Assembly: GCF_000422785.1 (NCBI RefSeq)
Contig: NZ_KE383919.1
Location: forward strand, 325,451 to 389,450
From: Pseudovibrio exalbescens DSM 16456
GTDB lineage: Bacteria > Pseudomonadota > Alphaproteobacteria > Rhizobiales > Stappiaceae
Direction of reading: 5' to 3'
DNA: 64,000 bases
The position numbers were made by a program, and so were the translations under genes. The notes beneath the pieces were generated by a model that did not search any database, was not told the origin of the DNA, and saw only the letters and a program-made list of their open reading frames with translations. Positions 19,438 through 28,474 of this stretch are shown here, piece by piece (the first letter of the stretch is position 1; every line of letters begins with the position of its first letter).

Positions 19438-19570
19438 GCAATAGACAGACTCGCGGGCAATTACGCAATATCCGGGGGACTGCGACCAGCGGTCGCAGTC
19501 TTGGCAACATGAGCTACGGAAAAGCCCGCGGTTGCCGGTTGGATGCTAAACTGGATGATATTTCAGAAAG

Positions 19571-20974
19571 TTAGGCCGCAGTTTTCTGCGCGGCACAGCG
19601 GCGTTTGTACATCATGCCGCCATATTCATTTCCAAAACAATTTTCGCCAAGAGCCACGAGGCAATCGAAGGCTCTGACCTCCTTATCCCCATCCTGCAAG
19701 CTTTCTGCCTGAATTCGGCCCAACAATTTGTCGCCTCGTCCTTCAAAAAACTGCTCGATCTTGCGCTGAAGCGGCAAGCTTGCCTCAGACAACCCAAGAT
19801 TCTGAGCATGGCCGGGCATCAACTCCGCCACTTTCATCACTCGAATGGCGTTGCGCAATGCCTTGCGATCTCCCGACTTCTGGCCGCGCGCTTCTTCCAA
19901 GGCCTTGTCCATGGAAGGAATCAGACTATCGATATCATCTCGAACCATTTTGGTGATGAATGCACGGGTCTGCTCAAAGGTACGCGCCCACTGACGGCAA
20001 TTCTTGAAATCAGTGAGCAACAACACAGCATCCAAAGACCGGAGCGCTTCGCGCAGCGCCTCCGGGTAGCCCAACTCACCAAATGGTGCATGCTTCCAGT
20101 TTTCGACACCTTGGATTTGACGTGCAATCTCGCACAAGGCGTAGGTTCCAAGCGGTTTGTAAGGACTTTCTTCCACCAGCCGCATGTCGCGTGTTTCACA
20201 CATGTCCATGGCCAATTCGATCAAGCCGGCCGCCGTCACACCGCGCCGACTGACCAACAAGCCTGCCACATAGTGGCCATCTGCAGGCGTTTTCTTGATG
20301 TATTCGCGCAAGTATCGAATGAGCTTGACCGGGAACAAGCCATTCTCATCCTTGTCCATGCGCGGCAGATCATCCATGAACTGTTTCAGTCGCTCCGAGG
20401 CCTCGAAGATGCGCAATGCATCCTCCAGCTCTTCCATGTTGCGCTCACCGCCTAATCGGCGGCGCAAATGCCGGCGTTCGCTCAAGGAGTGCTCGGCGGC
20501 CTCCAGTCGCTGTTTGGCCGCAGACACAATCTGTTTGCGTAGTTCGACCGCCAAACTTTGCAAAAAGGCGTCTTCATCCTGTTCGATGTCATCCGTGCCG
20601 TGTTCCATTGCCAGACGGCATTGCAGGATTTCATCCTTCAGAAGATCGTCCTCAAGATAACGCCAAAAACTGTCGAGAAAACCGCGCTCTATCAGCCCCT
20701 GAGTTTTTACGGGCATGTGCTCGTTTATAAAAAAGGGCTGCAATGGCGAGAATACCACGCGCTGCAATGGTGACGAGCGAAACCCCAAACGCCGTGGCGA
20801 CGCCGACTTACGCAGAAGCCCCTGCGCCAATGGCATGATCAGCGCACTGTTGGGTATCCGTGTTCCCTTCTGCTCCGAGGTCTCGATAGACCGAACAAGC
20901 ATTCGCAAGGCCTGCGGAGACAAGCCGCCGAGGAACTCGGATAGTTTTTCGGATTTCAACTGTGTATTCGGCAT
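19571..20974 (-). CDS. Uncharacterised 467-aa protein
   Basis: I do not recognise this protein. It is predicted soluble, highly helical and charged, with no signal peptide or membrane segment. Notable parts are an N-terminal stretch LSEFLGGLSPQALRMLVRSI, a heptad-like charged region (about 140-190, with many Arg and Glu) and four cysteines late in the chain (NCRQWA, FDCLVALGENCFG, KRRCAA). The codon use looks like its neighbours. It stands alone between ccmI and a small lipoprotein gene on the same strand. The start MPNTQLKSEKLSEF is the first ATG of the frame. The long uninterrupted frame and protein-like composition make it a real gene, of unknown function. Confidence 0.8.
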   Translation of the reverse strand: MPNTQLKSEKLSEFLGGLSPQALRMLVRSIETSEQKGTRIPNSALIMPLAQGLLRKSASPRRLGFRSSPLQRVVFSPLQPFFINEHMPVKTQGLIERGFLDSFWRYLEDDLLKDEILQCRLAMEHGTDDIEQDEDAFLQSLAVELRKQIVSAAKQRLEAAEHSLSERRHLRRRLGGERNMEELEDALRIFEASERLKQFMDDLPRMDKDENGLFPVKLIRYLREYIKKTPADGHYVAGLLVSRRGVTAAGLIELAMDMCETRDMRLVEESPYKPLGTYALCEIARQIQGVENWKHAPFGELGYPEALREALRSLDAVLLLTDFKNCRQWARTFEQTRAFITKMVRDDIDSLIPSMDKALEEARGQKSGDRKALRNAIRVMKVAELMPGHAQNLGLSEASLPLQRKIEQFFEGRGDKLLGRIQAESLQDGDKEVRAFDCLVALGENCFGNEYGGMMYKRRCAAQKTAA

Positions 20975-21070
20975 ATAAACTCATTCCAAACCTTGGAGTG
21001 AGTATAATCAGCACGAATTACTTAACCATTAAGAAGGGATAATATCCCCGGGATGAACAAGGGCTGGCGG

Positions 21071-21496
21071 CTAATTCAAAACAGTCCAATTCTTGCCGGA
21101 TTTACATGCAGCGCCATTGAAGATCAACTTCTGCTCATCAATCTCGATGGAATGCGTGTAATCGCGGCAGGGCTTGTCGTTTACATAGTAGACGGGCCCG
21201 CTACGGACCGCACCCTGCGCGTCTGCCCGGCGACTTGTCCATTTCACAAGACTACCGGTTTCACTTGCATCCAAGGCCGCTGTTTGGGCTTTTTCTGCCG
21301 TACTCAGATCTCTATCAGCCAACAGGTCTTCCAATTGCGGCACAACCACACCATTGATGGCTTGCTGACCGCTCGGATCTGAGGCCGGAGATGCCCAGAA
21401 GCCGACCATGGCACTGTCGTTGTTGGCCTCGGACGATGGCGTTCCGCAACCAACCAGTGCAAGACAAAAAGAGAGGCAGACGCCAATCCGATACAT
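21071..21496 (-). CDS. Small lipoprotein, 17-kDa surface antigen-like
   Basis: A 141-aa predicted lipoprotein: hydrophobic signal peptide with lipobox LVGC (C17 would be lipidated). The C-terminal half (RSGPVYYVNDKPCRDYTHSI followed by a ...FNGAACKSGKNWTVLN end) resembles the RT0821/Lpp0805 or Rickettsia 17-kDa antigen-type domain, with two cysteines placed as in that group. This assignment is from motif memory and is tentative. It would sit in the outer membrane. It is isolated, with 199 bp of gene-free DNA on its upstream side. Confidence 0.8.
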   Translation of the reverse strand: MYRIGVCLSFCLALVGCGTPSSEANNDSAMVGFWASPASDPSGQQAINGVVVPQLEDLLADRDLSTAEKAQTAALDASETGSLVKWTSRRADAQGAVRSGPVYYVNDKPCRDYTHSIEIDEQKLIFNGAACKSGKNWTVLN

Positions 21497-21695
21497 GGTT
21501 ATAAGCCCAAGGCTCCCTAACTAAGACGACACGACCGAATACTGAATTACCGTACCCGAAAACGGCTGAGTAGAATTACAGATCAAGTCCCGAAAACATA
21601 TTGAGGCGCATATGCCTACAGGATACGTCTCATGGCAACCCAACCTTTTAATTAGATAGTTATCTTGATCATTAAATCGACGTCATGCAAGTCCT

Positions 21696-23087
21696 TCAGG
21701 ATTTCAAGCCCGGCAGCACAACCAGAGCTTTCAATCCTCCCAACTCGCTTTCCTCCAATTCAAAGCTACCGCCGTAAACCCCTACCAAATCAACAATAAT
21801 CGATAGACCAAGCCCGGAACCCGGAACGCTTTCGTCCAAACGTCTGCCGCGACTGAGAGCGGATTGACGCTCGGTTTTGGTTAATCCCGGTCCATCATCC
21901 TCCACAATTAGATGAATTGTGTCGCGCGATGAGCCTTCCATTTCGACGAATTCGCATCGCACTGCGACATTACGGTCACACCATTTGCAGGCGTTATCGA
22001 TCAGATTCCCCGCGACCTCTTCCAGATCCGGCTGTTCACCCCGAAACCGCAAGGTTGCTGGCAAGTCGGTTGTGATAGTGATGTTCTTTTCGCGATAGAT
22101 CTTTTCCATGACCCGGGTCAGCCGGGTTAATACCGGTGCAACTTCGCAGGATACGCCGATCACCCGTCTCTGCGCCGCCATGCGGGCCCGCTCAAGATAA
22201 TGGCTGATCTGGCCCTGCATCAGCCCGGCCTGTTCTTCTACCTTACGCGCAAACCGCGTATCTTCGGCGCGCGCTTCATTCAAAATGACAGATAGCGGTG
22301 TTTTCAACCCGTGCGCCAGATTGCCGACATGGGTTCGAGAGCGCTCAACAATTTCCTGATTGGACTTCACAAGCGCATTGAGTTCTTCAGCCAGAGGTTT
22401 CAATTCACGGGGCAAATCCTCATCAATCACCTCAGCATCTCCGCGCCGGACAGCAGCCAGTGATTTTTGCAGGTGGGTGACGGGCAACAGGCCATAGCGC
22501 ACCTGCAAGATGATTGCCGCGATCAGCCCTGCCCCAAGGATGCCCAGCGTGAGGGCCGCAAGCCATGCAAAGGAGGTCGTGCGCTCGTCCACTTCACTGG
22601 TACTACCAGCGACGGCGATCAAATAGGTCGTACCATCGGAGAAGCCAATGGTGTCCCACATGACCCGTAGTTCCATGCCTGCAGGGCCGGTGGTGTAAAA
22701 CCGTTTTGGCATCTCTCGTGAGGTATCGATCAGATCCAGTCGGTCGCCAAACAAGGACAGACTGTCAAAAACAACGTCACGTGGATCATCGGCGTTACGT
22801 ACAGTCCAATACCAACCGCTCAAGGGCAGGTCGAAGCGCGCTTCACCAAGGTTAGACGGTCGCTCAGGCTTCCCGGGCATATCGCGAGCGATTGCCCCGA
22901 TAAGCGTGGTCATATGCACGTCAAGGCGTTCATCCAGCGCTTGAATGTTGGACTGCTGGAATAGGGTCACCAATACGCCGCCCGCAATGATGAAGGTCAC
23001 GAGCGACCACAGCCCGGCGACCAGTACCAAACGAAGGGACAAAGCCATGCGGCCACGTTTTCTGGCGTGTTTTATCGTATCAGGCAC
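21696..23087 (-). CDS. Sensor histidine kinase, FeuQ/PhoQ-like
   Basis: A 463-aa membrane kinase. From the GTG at 23087, membrane helices lie at about 18-42 and 175-197 with a periplasmic sensor domain between them. The H-box is GNLAHGLKTPLSVILNEA (H259), a variant with Gly after His seen in PhoQ/FeuQ kinases. The ATPase domain carries GNLIDNACKW, DDGPGL and GSGLGLSI. The GTG overlaps the response regulator's last codons by 8 nt and has GAGGA upstream; an ATG at 23048 is the alternative start. With the PepSY protein and regulator it forms a three-gene operon resembling feuN-feuP-feuQ of Sinorhizobium, which controls cyclic glucan export and osmoadaptation. Confidence 0.9.
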   Translation of the reverse strand: MPDTIKHARKRGRMALSLRLVLVAGLWSLVTFIIAGGVLVTLFQQSNIQALDERLDVHMTTLIGAIARDMPGKPERPSNLGEARFDLPLSGWYWTVRNADDPRDVVFDSLSLFGDRLDLIDTSREMPKRFYTTGPAGMELRVMWDTIGFSDGTTYLIAVAGSTSEVDERTTSFAWLAALTLGILGAGLIAAIILQVRYGLLPVTHLQKSLAAVRRGDAEVIDEDLPRELKPLAEELNALVKSNQEIVERSRTHVGNLAHGLKTPLSVILNEARAEDTRFARKVEEQAGLMQGQISHYLERARMAAQRRVIGVSCEVAPVLTRLTRVMEKIYREKNITITTDLPATLRFRGEQPDLEEVAGNLIDNACKWCDRNVAVRCEFVEMEGSSRDTIHLIVEDDGPGLTKTERQSALSRGRRLDESVPGSGLGLSIIVDLVGVYGGSFELEESELGGLKALVVLPGLKS

Positions 23088-23751
23088 CCGCGTCCTCGTC
23101 CTGAACCCGGTAGCCAAGTCCCCGCACTGTTTCGATGAAGGTAGAGCCGAATTTCTTGCGCAGCCGACCCACAAAAACTTCGATCGTGTTGGAATCACGA
23201 TCAAAGTCCTGATCATACAGATGCTCGACCAACTCGGTACGCGAGATGACCCTGCCCTTGTGCATCATCAAATAGGACAGGAGCCGCAGTTCATGTGAGG
23301 TGAGCTTGACGGGCATGCCTGCATTGGTCACCCGGCCGGCCTTCACATCCAGCACCACGTCGCCGATAGCCACTTCATTGGACGCATGACCTGCCGCGCG
23401 GCGCACGAGAGCCCGAACGCGGGCCAACACCTCTTCCATGTGAAAGGGTTTGGCGACATAGTCGTCTGCGCCCGCGTCTATGCCAGCAACCTTGTCGCTC
23501 CAACGATCGCGCGCAGTCAGGATCAGCACCGGCATGGTGCGTCCGTCCCGGCGCCAACGCTCCAGCACACTGATCCCATCCATCTGAGGCAGACCGATAT
23601 CAAGGATCACCGCATCATACGGCTCGGTATCGCCGAGGAAATGCCCCTCTTCGCCATCGAAAGCCTTGTCGACCACATAGCCCGCATCTTCACAGGCCGC
23701 GCACAACTGGCGGTTCAGATCCTGATCGTCTTCAACGATGAGCAAGCGCAT
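23080..23751 (-). CDS. OmpR-family response regulator, FeuP-like
   Basis: A 223-aa response regulator with receiver (D8, D9, phosphoacceptor D51 in VILDIGLPQMDG, K101 in DYVAKPF) and winged-helix output domain (SHELRLLSYLMMHKGRVISR, then ETVRGLGYRVQDEDAGA). It lies between a PepSY-type periplasmic protein and a PhoQ-like kinase, the order of feuN-feuP-feuQ. The FeuP name is from context and similarity by eye, so no symbol is assigned. It is translationally coupled to the kinase. Confidence 0.93.
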   Translation of the reverse strand: MRLLIVEDDQDLNRQLCAACEDAGYVVDKAFDGEEGHFLGDTEPYDAVILDIGLPQMDGISVLERWRRDGRTMPVLILTARDRWSDKVAGIDAGADDYVAKPFHMEEVLARVRALVRRAAGHASNEVAIGDVVLDVKAGRVTNAGMPVKLTSHELRLLSYLMMHKGRVISRTELVEHLYDQDFDRDSNTIEVFVGRLRKKFGSTFIETVRGLGYRVQDEDAGA

Positions 23752-23777
23752 TCAATTCTCCAGGCCGTTTTACGGCT

Positions 23778-24065
23778 TTATCGTCCGGTTTTTGCGTCAA
23801 CAGTCACGGTCCGCACCTTGCCGTTTTGCAGCACAGACAAAACATAGACCAGCCGACCGCCTTGTCGGCACAGCTTGGCATCGACAATCTTGCCGGAAAT
23901 GCTCAGCGAGCCAAGGGCCCGTGCCTGTCCGCTGCTCACCGCCGCCCGTGCTTCGCCGGGCGACAGGCACTGTGCGGCGCCAGCTGAGGGCACCAACGGA
24001 GCCATCAAAGCGGCAGCCAGACCGATCACGGCCAATTTGTGTTGCAAAAACCAGAGCTTCTTCAT
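23778..24065 (-). CDS. Periplasmic PepSY-type small protein (FeuN-like)
   Basis: A 95-aa exported protein: basic start MKKLWFLQHK, hydrophobic signal segment and a cleavage site near AGAA. A mature domain of about 65 residues follows, with GQARALGSLSISGKIVDAKL and LVYVLSVLQNGKVRTVTVDA, the pattern of a single PepSY domain. PepSY proteins next to two-component genes often act as periplasmic inhibitors of the kinase; in Sinorhizobium meliloti FeuN does this to FeuQ. I infer the same role here. The ATG at 24065 is used; an in-frame GTG lies seven codons earlier. Only 62 bp separate it from the end of the GTA cluster on the same strand. Confidence 0.82.
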   Translation of the reverse strand: MKKLWFLQHKLAVIGLAAALMAPLVPSAGAAQCLSPGEARAAVSSGQARALGSLSISGKIVDAKLCRQGGRLVYVLSVLQNGKVRTVTVDAKTGR

Positions 24066-24127
24066 GAGCCCATTTTTACTGCACACTGGCTGAACATGAA
24101 ATGAACGTTTGCTTCACTTGAGCTGGT

Positions 24128-27100
24128 TCAAGCCTTTATTTCGACAGTTTTACGCGTCCAGCCCCCCGGCCCCACCAGTTCCGAGAGTTGAGCCACGGAA
24201 ATGATCAGGGTATCACCGTTGTTCACCGAATCGCTTTGTCGCATGGCGTAGGTATAGATCCAACGATCCTGAGCAACCTCTTGCACCTGCAAAGTGTTAC
24301 CTGCCGGAGTTTCGATCCGCATCTGATACCGCTCCTCGGTTTCATTGAGAGGAACCTGCGCTAATGCCCAGCTATCCCCATTGGCACGCGTTCGTCGGAC
24401 CCACTTGATTTCCAGATCCGCATTGGCCAGCCGGCGTACCTTCACGTGAACAGGTGCGAATGGCATGAGAGCCTTCCCATCGCTGGCATGTATGAGATCC
24501 ACACAGGCCCGGCTGTCCAACGCTTCCCTTGCTGGTACCATACGATAGTACTGGTCGCGTTGCAGCGCCTCAAGAGACCACGGCAGGGCTTGAACCGCCT
24601 CGTTCAACAGCACGAACCGCGCACCTGCGGGCGCGCCTTGTCCCGCCAAAGCCTCCGTTCCGCGCTGACCGCGCAGCAATCCGGAAAGCTCATAGCTGTG
24701 AGGGCCAACCAACTCAGCCTCCGTAAACTGCAAGATCTCCCAGTGTCCCGGCTCGGATTCCACCGCACACGGATTGCCACCAGCCAGCACATCCAGCGGA
24801 TCAGCGCCTTGAAGAGCTCCTGTCACGTCCGTTAGCACCACCGTGCTGTGCATGTCCCAGCGCCAAACGGGGCCCGGCGCCAGCGGCGCTGCAAGCACAC
24901 CCATAACAGCGCGCTCGTCGAGTGTTTGGATCAACTCGTAGGCTGTGCCGCTGTTGCTGCGGTAAATCTGAAGCGGTCCGGGCCACGGATCCGAAAAAGC
25001 GGCGATAAACGGCGCTCCCGGCTCTCCAGTTCCTGTCAGGATCGGCAGATTGGCAATGACAACTTCCGGCGGGCCCACCGCCCCCGCACTGAAACGCGCA
25101 GGTTGTCCTTGCGTCGGCACCCCAAGGGACAAGGCCACGGGTTCCTTGCAGGTCTCTTGAGCTTCCAGCTTCAGATCATCGCCCCAAGCCATTCGGGTAA
25201 TGCGATACCGGGTCTCAAACGCTTGATCCGGTTCGAGTGTTGTATCCAACGCGACTGTCTCTCCCGGTGTCAACGCCAGATGCCGATGTGAGACGCTGGT
25301 TTCAACCGCTTCGCGACTTGCCCATATCCCTTGCAGTTGTTTTTCGCAGAGCATTTGCAACTCGCTACGGCTTAGCGAGATCTGCAAGGACTGGGTGAGT
25401 ACGCGATCGCCCTCTGCTCCCACGTAGCGAAACTGTGCGGTAGTGCGCGCGTAGTCCTCAAACGGATCGTAAGCACTCAGGCGCAGATGCGCCGGCAGTT
25501 GGCGCCCGCTTTCGCGCAACCGCGTCAAGGGGGCCGTCTCTTCCCCTTCCACGACGACGTCGCCAAGGCCCAAAGAAGCACCAAGTGGCGCAGGATCACT
25601 CTCCGCCCACGCGCTGCGTATCGCTACTTGTGCGCCCTCATCGGCCACGATCAATCCCAAGGGCCCCAACAACGGCTCCAGAACCTGGCGCAGGGAGGCA
25701 ATCCCCGGCACCACCAGTCCATCCAGTTTGGCAGAGCCCTCCTCAACCCGCACCTCGCTTGAAGGCACGTCGAAGTCTGCCAGAAGTTGACGCAGCATCC
25801 CAGCAGATGACGCTGCCCCAAGTCTCCCGTTCAACCAATGTCCGCGATACCAGTTCTCGCCGTCCGCCCACTCACCGGTGAAGGTGGGGAAAGCTGGAAA
25901 TGGCCTTGCATCCCATGTCCATAGAAAGACGCCGTGCGGGTCGATCATCGGACCGCCATAAACAGAAGAGATCGGGATCTCACCGGGCTGCAGCGTGGGG
26001 TGCGCGATCCCTGCGAAACTCAGCGATGCTTCCAATGCCCGGCGCTGGACAAGATCGTCCCGCGTTCCCGATGAAAAATGCGGGAACGCGCTTTCAGCAG
26101 ACTTTGGATCAAAAAAGACATTGGGCTGGTTGGTTCCCTTGTCGACCGCTGGAAACCCAAGCTCGGTCAACCAGATGGGCTTGCTTTCCGGCACCCACGC
26201 TGTTGGGGTACCCAGCTCCACCTCTCCGATCCGCTCAACATGCGGGTTTTGCCACCAACTCTTCAGGTCTTTGGCACGATACACCCAAGGCTTGCCGTAG
26301 GCCCCATCCGTTATCGTTGTTCGTGTTCCCGCATCCCGGTCGGAAGTACTGGCATAATACCAGTCATGGTATTCACCACTTGTCAGACCGGCCCGCAAGC
26401 GTTCCGGGTCGTAGCGAGCTTGAGCGCTTTCGCCGCCGCGCCAGTCACTCAGCGGCACGTACCAGTCAATACCAATGGCATCAAGTTGAGCGTCCGCCCA
26501 CAAGGGATCAAGAGGAAACCGCAGCTCACCCGGTTGTGGCGAAAACCCGCCATATTCCGACCAATCTGCGGCATATGACAGTTTCGTTGCCGGCCCCAGC
26601 TTGCTTCTGATTTCATGCAGCAACGTGACAAGCGCATCGACGAATGGAAACCGCCCCGGTTCGGCATAGGCACGCGTCAGGTTCTTCAGTTCCGTGCCGA
26701 TAAGAAAGGCATCCACACCACCGGCCGACACCGCCAGATCGGCGCAATGGTGCAAGAAGCGGCGATATCCCGCGTCCGTCATCCCGCCCACAAACGCCTC
26801 GATCTCAGGTGCTGCCGCCGCTGTCCCCTGAGGGGTACCCGCCATCTCAGCTGCAAGGGACGTCGTGATGCGGCCACGCCATGGGTGAGCCGCCTGTTCC
26901 GAACCGCCATAAGGATCAGGCTTGCCATTACCTTCTGGAATGTCCATCAGGATGAACGGGTAAAACATTACCTTCAAACCGCGCTGCTTCAGCTCCGCAA
27001 TGGCTTCACGCACGGAATCGTCAGAAGGCGTGCCCCCATACGCTGGGCGCCCGTCCACTTGTGACACGGCACGCGCTGTCTCCCGGGTCTTGCCTGCCAC

Positions 27101-28009
27101 CTGCCAACTGCGGGGCCATGTCCGTCGGTTCTTGAGCGTTACCTTGGGTTCCAACACGCAGTTGGCACACCTTAGGTCATCGCCGAACCAACTGACCACC
27201 AGTGCCACGCTTTCCAGATTGGGGCATAATGCCTGAAGCTCATCCAGCGATGCGGCCAGATCACTGCTTGCCACCTTGAAATGACGGTTCAAGGTACGCC
27301 GGGCACCCGGTCCGGTTTCACCAAGCACCTCGGTCGTGCTGTAGATGAACTCATCCGCCCCGGGGATCAGCGAGACACCACGCACCATGGCCTCCAGTGG
27401 TTCCACCGCCCGCACAACCTCAAAGGAAAGCTGAGGCAGACGATTGCCATAATCTGCCAGCGGCAGTCTTTCAAAAACCACGTAGGCCAAGTTGCGATAG
27501 GCAGGCGCAACGCCTTGCTTGGCCTCGATCAATGGATCGGGCAGTTGATCGGCAGTCCCATGATAAATCCGCATGTTCACGCTCTCGCGGTCCAGTGGTT
27601 TGCCATCGGCCCAGATGCGACGCACATCGGATATGGGGCCCTCGCACAGGCCAATGGCAAAATTGGCAAAGTAGCTATGGGTGGTAACGGTCGTGGTGGT
27701 GCCGCCGCCTCCTTTGCCTCCCCCTTGTTTTTCGCGGGAAACAACCTCTTCGTAGCGGGTTGCCCAAATCACTTCCCCCGATAGTCGTGCACGGCCATAA
27801 ACCCGTGGGATACCCTGACCCTGTGACGATGTTTGCAAATGCACATCGCCGATCTGGCCCCGTTCCACTTCTGCTTCGCGGGAAAACACCGCCCGGTCGA
27901 TGGCCGCTCCGCCCAGCGCGCCCAGCGCTTGGCCCAGTATGGCGCCAAACGGTCCGGCGATTGCTCCGCCTACGGCAGAGCCCACACCAGACAGGATCAT
28001 GGTTGCCAT
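24128..28009 (-). CDS. GTA host-specificity / baseplate hub-like tail protein (gp15-like)
   Basis: At 1293 aa this is the largest GTA protein, homologous to RcGTA gp15. It has a glycine- and alanine-rich N-terminus (SAVGGAIAGPFGAILGQALG), a GTA TIM-barrel-like domain (roughly 420-720, with IGIDWYVPLSDWRGG and LTELGFPAVDKG), a phage-tail-3 domain (roughly 770-930) and a C-terminal RCC01698-like domain. It forms the megatron/tail-tip structure that contacts the recipient envelope. It starts 3 nt after the peptidase gene and is last in the cluster. No frameshift is seen over 3.9 kb, which argues for selection. Confidence 0.95.
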   Translation of the reverse strand: MATMILSGVGSAVGGAIAGPFGAILGQALGALGGAAIDRAVFSREAEVERGQIGDVHLQTSSQGQGIPRVYGRARLSGEVIWATRYEEVVSREKQGGGKGGGGTTTTVTTHSYFANFAIGLCEGPISDVRRIWADGKPLDRESVNMRIYHGTADQLPDPLIEAKQGVAPAYRNLAYVVFERLPLADYGNRLPQLSFEVVRAVEPLEAMVRGVSLIPGADEFIYSTTEVLGETGPGARRTLNRHFKVASSDLAASLDELQALCPNLESVALVVSWFGDDLRCANCVLEPKVTLKNRRTWPRSWQVAGKTRETARAVSQVDGRPAYGGTPSDDSVREAIAELKQRGLKVMFYPFILMDIPEGNGKPDPYGGSEQAAHPWRGRITTSLAAEMAGTPQGTAAAAPEIEAFVGGMTDAGYRRFLHHCADLAVSAGGVDAFLIGTELKNLTRAYAEPGRFPFVDALVTLLHEIRSKLGPATKLSYAADWSEYGGFSPQPGELRFPLDPLWADAQLDAIGIDWYVPLSDWRGGESAQARYDPERLRAGLTSGEYHDWYYASTSDRDAGTRTTITDGAYGKPWVYRAKDLKSWWQNPHVERIGEVELGTPTAWVPESKPIWLTELGFPAVDKGTNQPNVFFDPKSAESAFPHFSSGTRDDLVQRRALEASLSFAGIAHPTLQPGEIPISSVYGGPMIDPHGVFLWTWDARPFPAFPTFTGEWADGENWYRGHWLNGRLGAASSAGMLRQLLADFDVPSSEVRVEEGSAKLDGLVVPGIASLRQVLEPLLGPLGLIVADEGAQVAIRSAWAESDPAPLGASLGLGDVVVEGEETAPLTRLRESGRQLPAHLRLSAYDPFEDYARTTAQFRYVGAEGDRVLTQSLQISLSRSELQMLCEKQLQGIWASREAVETSVSHRHLALTPGETVALDTTLEPDQAFETRYRITRMAWGDDLKLEAQETCKEPVALSLGVPTQGQPARFSAGAVGPPEVVIANLPILTGTGEPGAPFIAAFSDPWPGPLQIYRSNSGTAYELIQTLDERAVMGVLAAPLAPGPVWRWDMHSTVVLTDVTGALQGADPLDVLAGGNPCAVESEPGHWEILQFTEAELVGPHSYELSGLLRGQRGTEALAGQGAPAGARFVLLNEAVQALPWSLEALQRDQYYRMVPAREALDSRACVDLIHASDGKALMPFAPVHVKVRRLANADLEIKWVRRTRANGDSWALAQVPLNETEERYQMRIETPAGNTLQVQEVAQDRWIYTYAMRQSDSVNNGDTLIISVAQLSELVGPGGWTRKTVEIKA

Positions 28010-28012
28010 GGC

Positions 28013-28474
28013 TTACCTCACCTTAGTCGTCATGGGATCAGGAAACACAAAGCTCGCTGCAATCCGGCGCCGCCAGGCCGGAACAAGCGCGCTCTCGACG
28101 GTGCCGCCATTTTCATAGGCATGGATGAACCGATCCGGCGCACTCACGACGCCCACATGCTTGCACAAGCCGCTCGGTTTCCAGCGAAACAATACCAACT
28201 CACCAGCCCGCGGAGACATTGAAGGCGTCAATTCAACAAGATGAGCCCTGGCGGCCTCCAGCAACCGGTCCGAGCTGCCAACCTCGGCCCATTCCGGGGC
28301 GTAGGGCGGTACTGGCGCGGGCTCCGTTCCATAGAATGTGCGATACAATCCGCGCACCAGACCCAGACAATCGCAGCCGATGCCCTGACGCGAGGCACGG
28401 TGACGATACGGCGTCCCAAGCCATTGGCGAGCCTCAGCCACCACCTGCGCCGGGGGTAGTCCCTCCGCTGTCAT
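28013..28474 (-). CDS. GTA NlpC/P60 cell-wall peptidase (gp14-like)
   Basis: A 153-aa NlpC/P60 cysteine peptidase of the phage-tail type, homologous to RcGTA gp14, which cuts peptidoglycan during DNA delivery. Catalytic residues are visible: C36 in GCDCLGLVRG, H106 in CKHVGVV and a third polar residue near H118 (FIHAYENGG). Its start overlaps the stop of the preceding gene by 4 nt (ATGA). It is intact, with the three active-site residues conserved. Confidence 0.95.
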   Translation of the reverse strand: MTAEGLPPAQVVAEARQWLGTPYRHRASRQGIGCDCLGLVRGLYRTFYGTEPAPVPPYAPEWAEVGSSDRLLEAARAHLVELTPSMSPRAGELVLFRWKPSGLCKHVGVVSAPDRFIHAYENGGTVESALVPAWRRRIAASFVFPDPMTTKVR

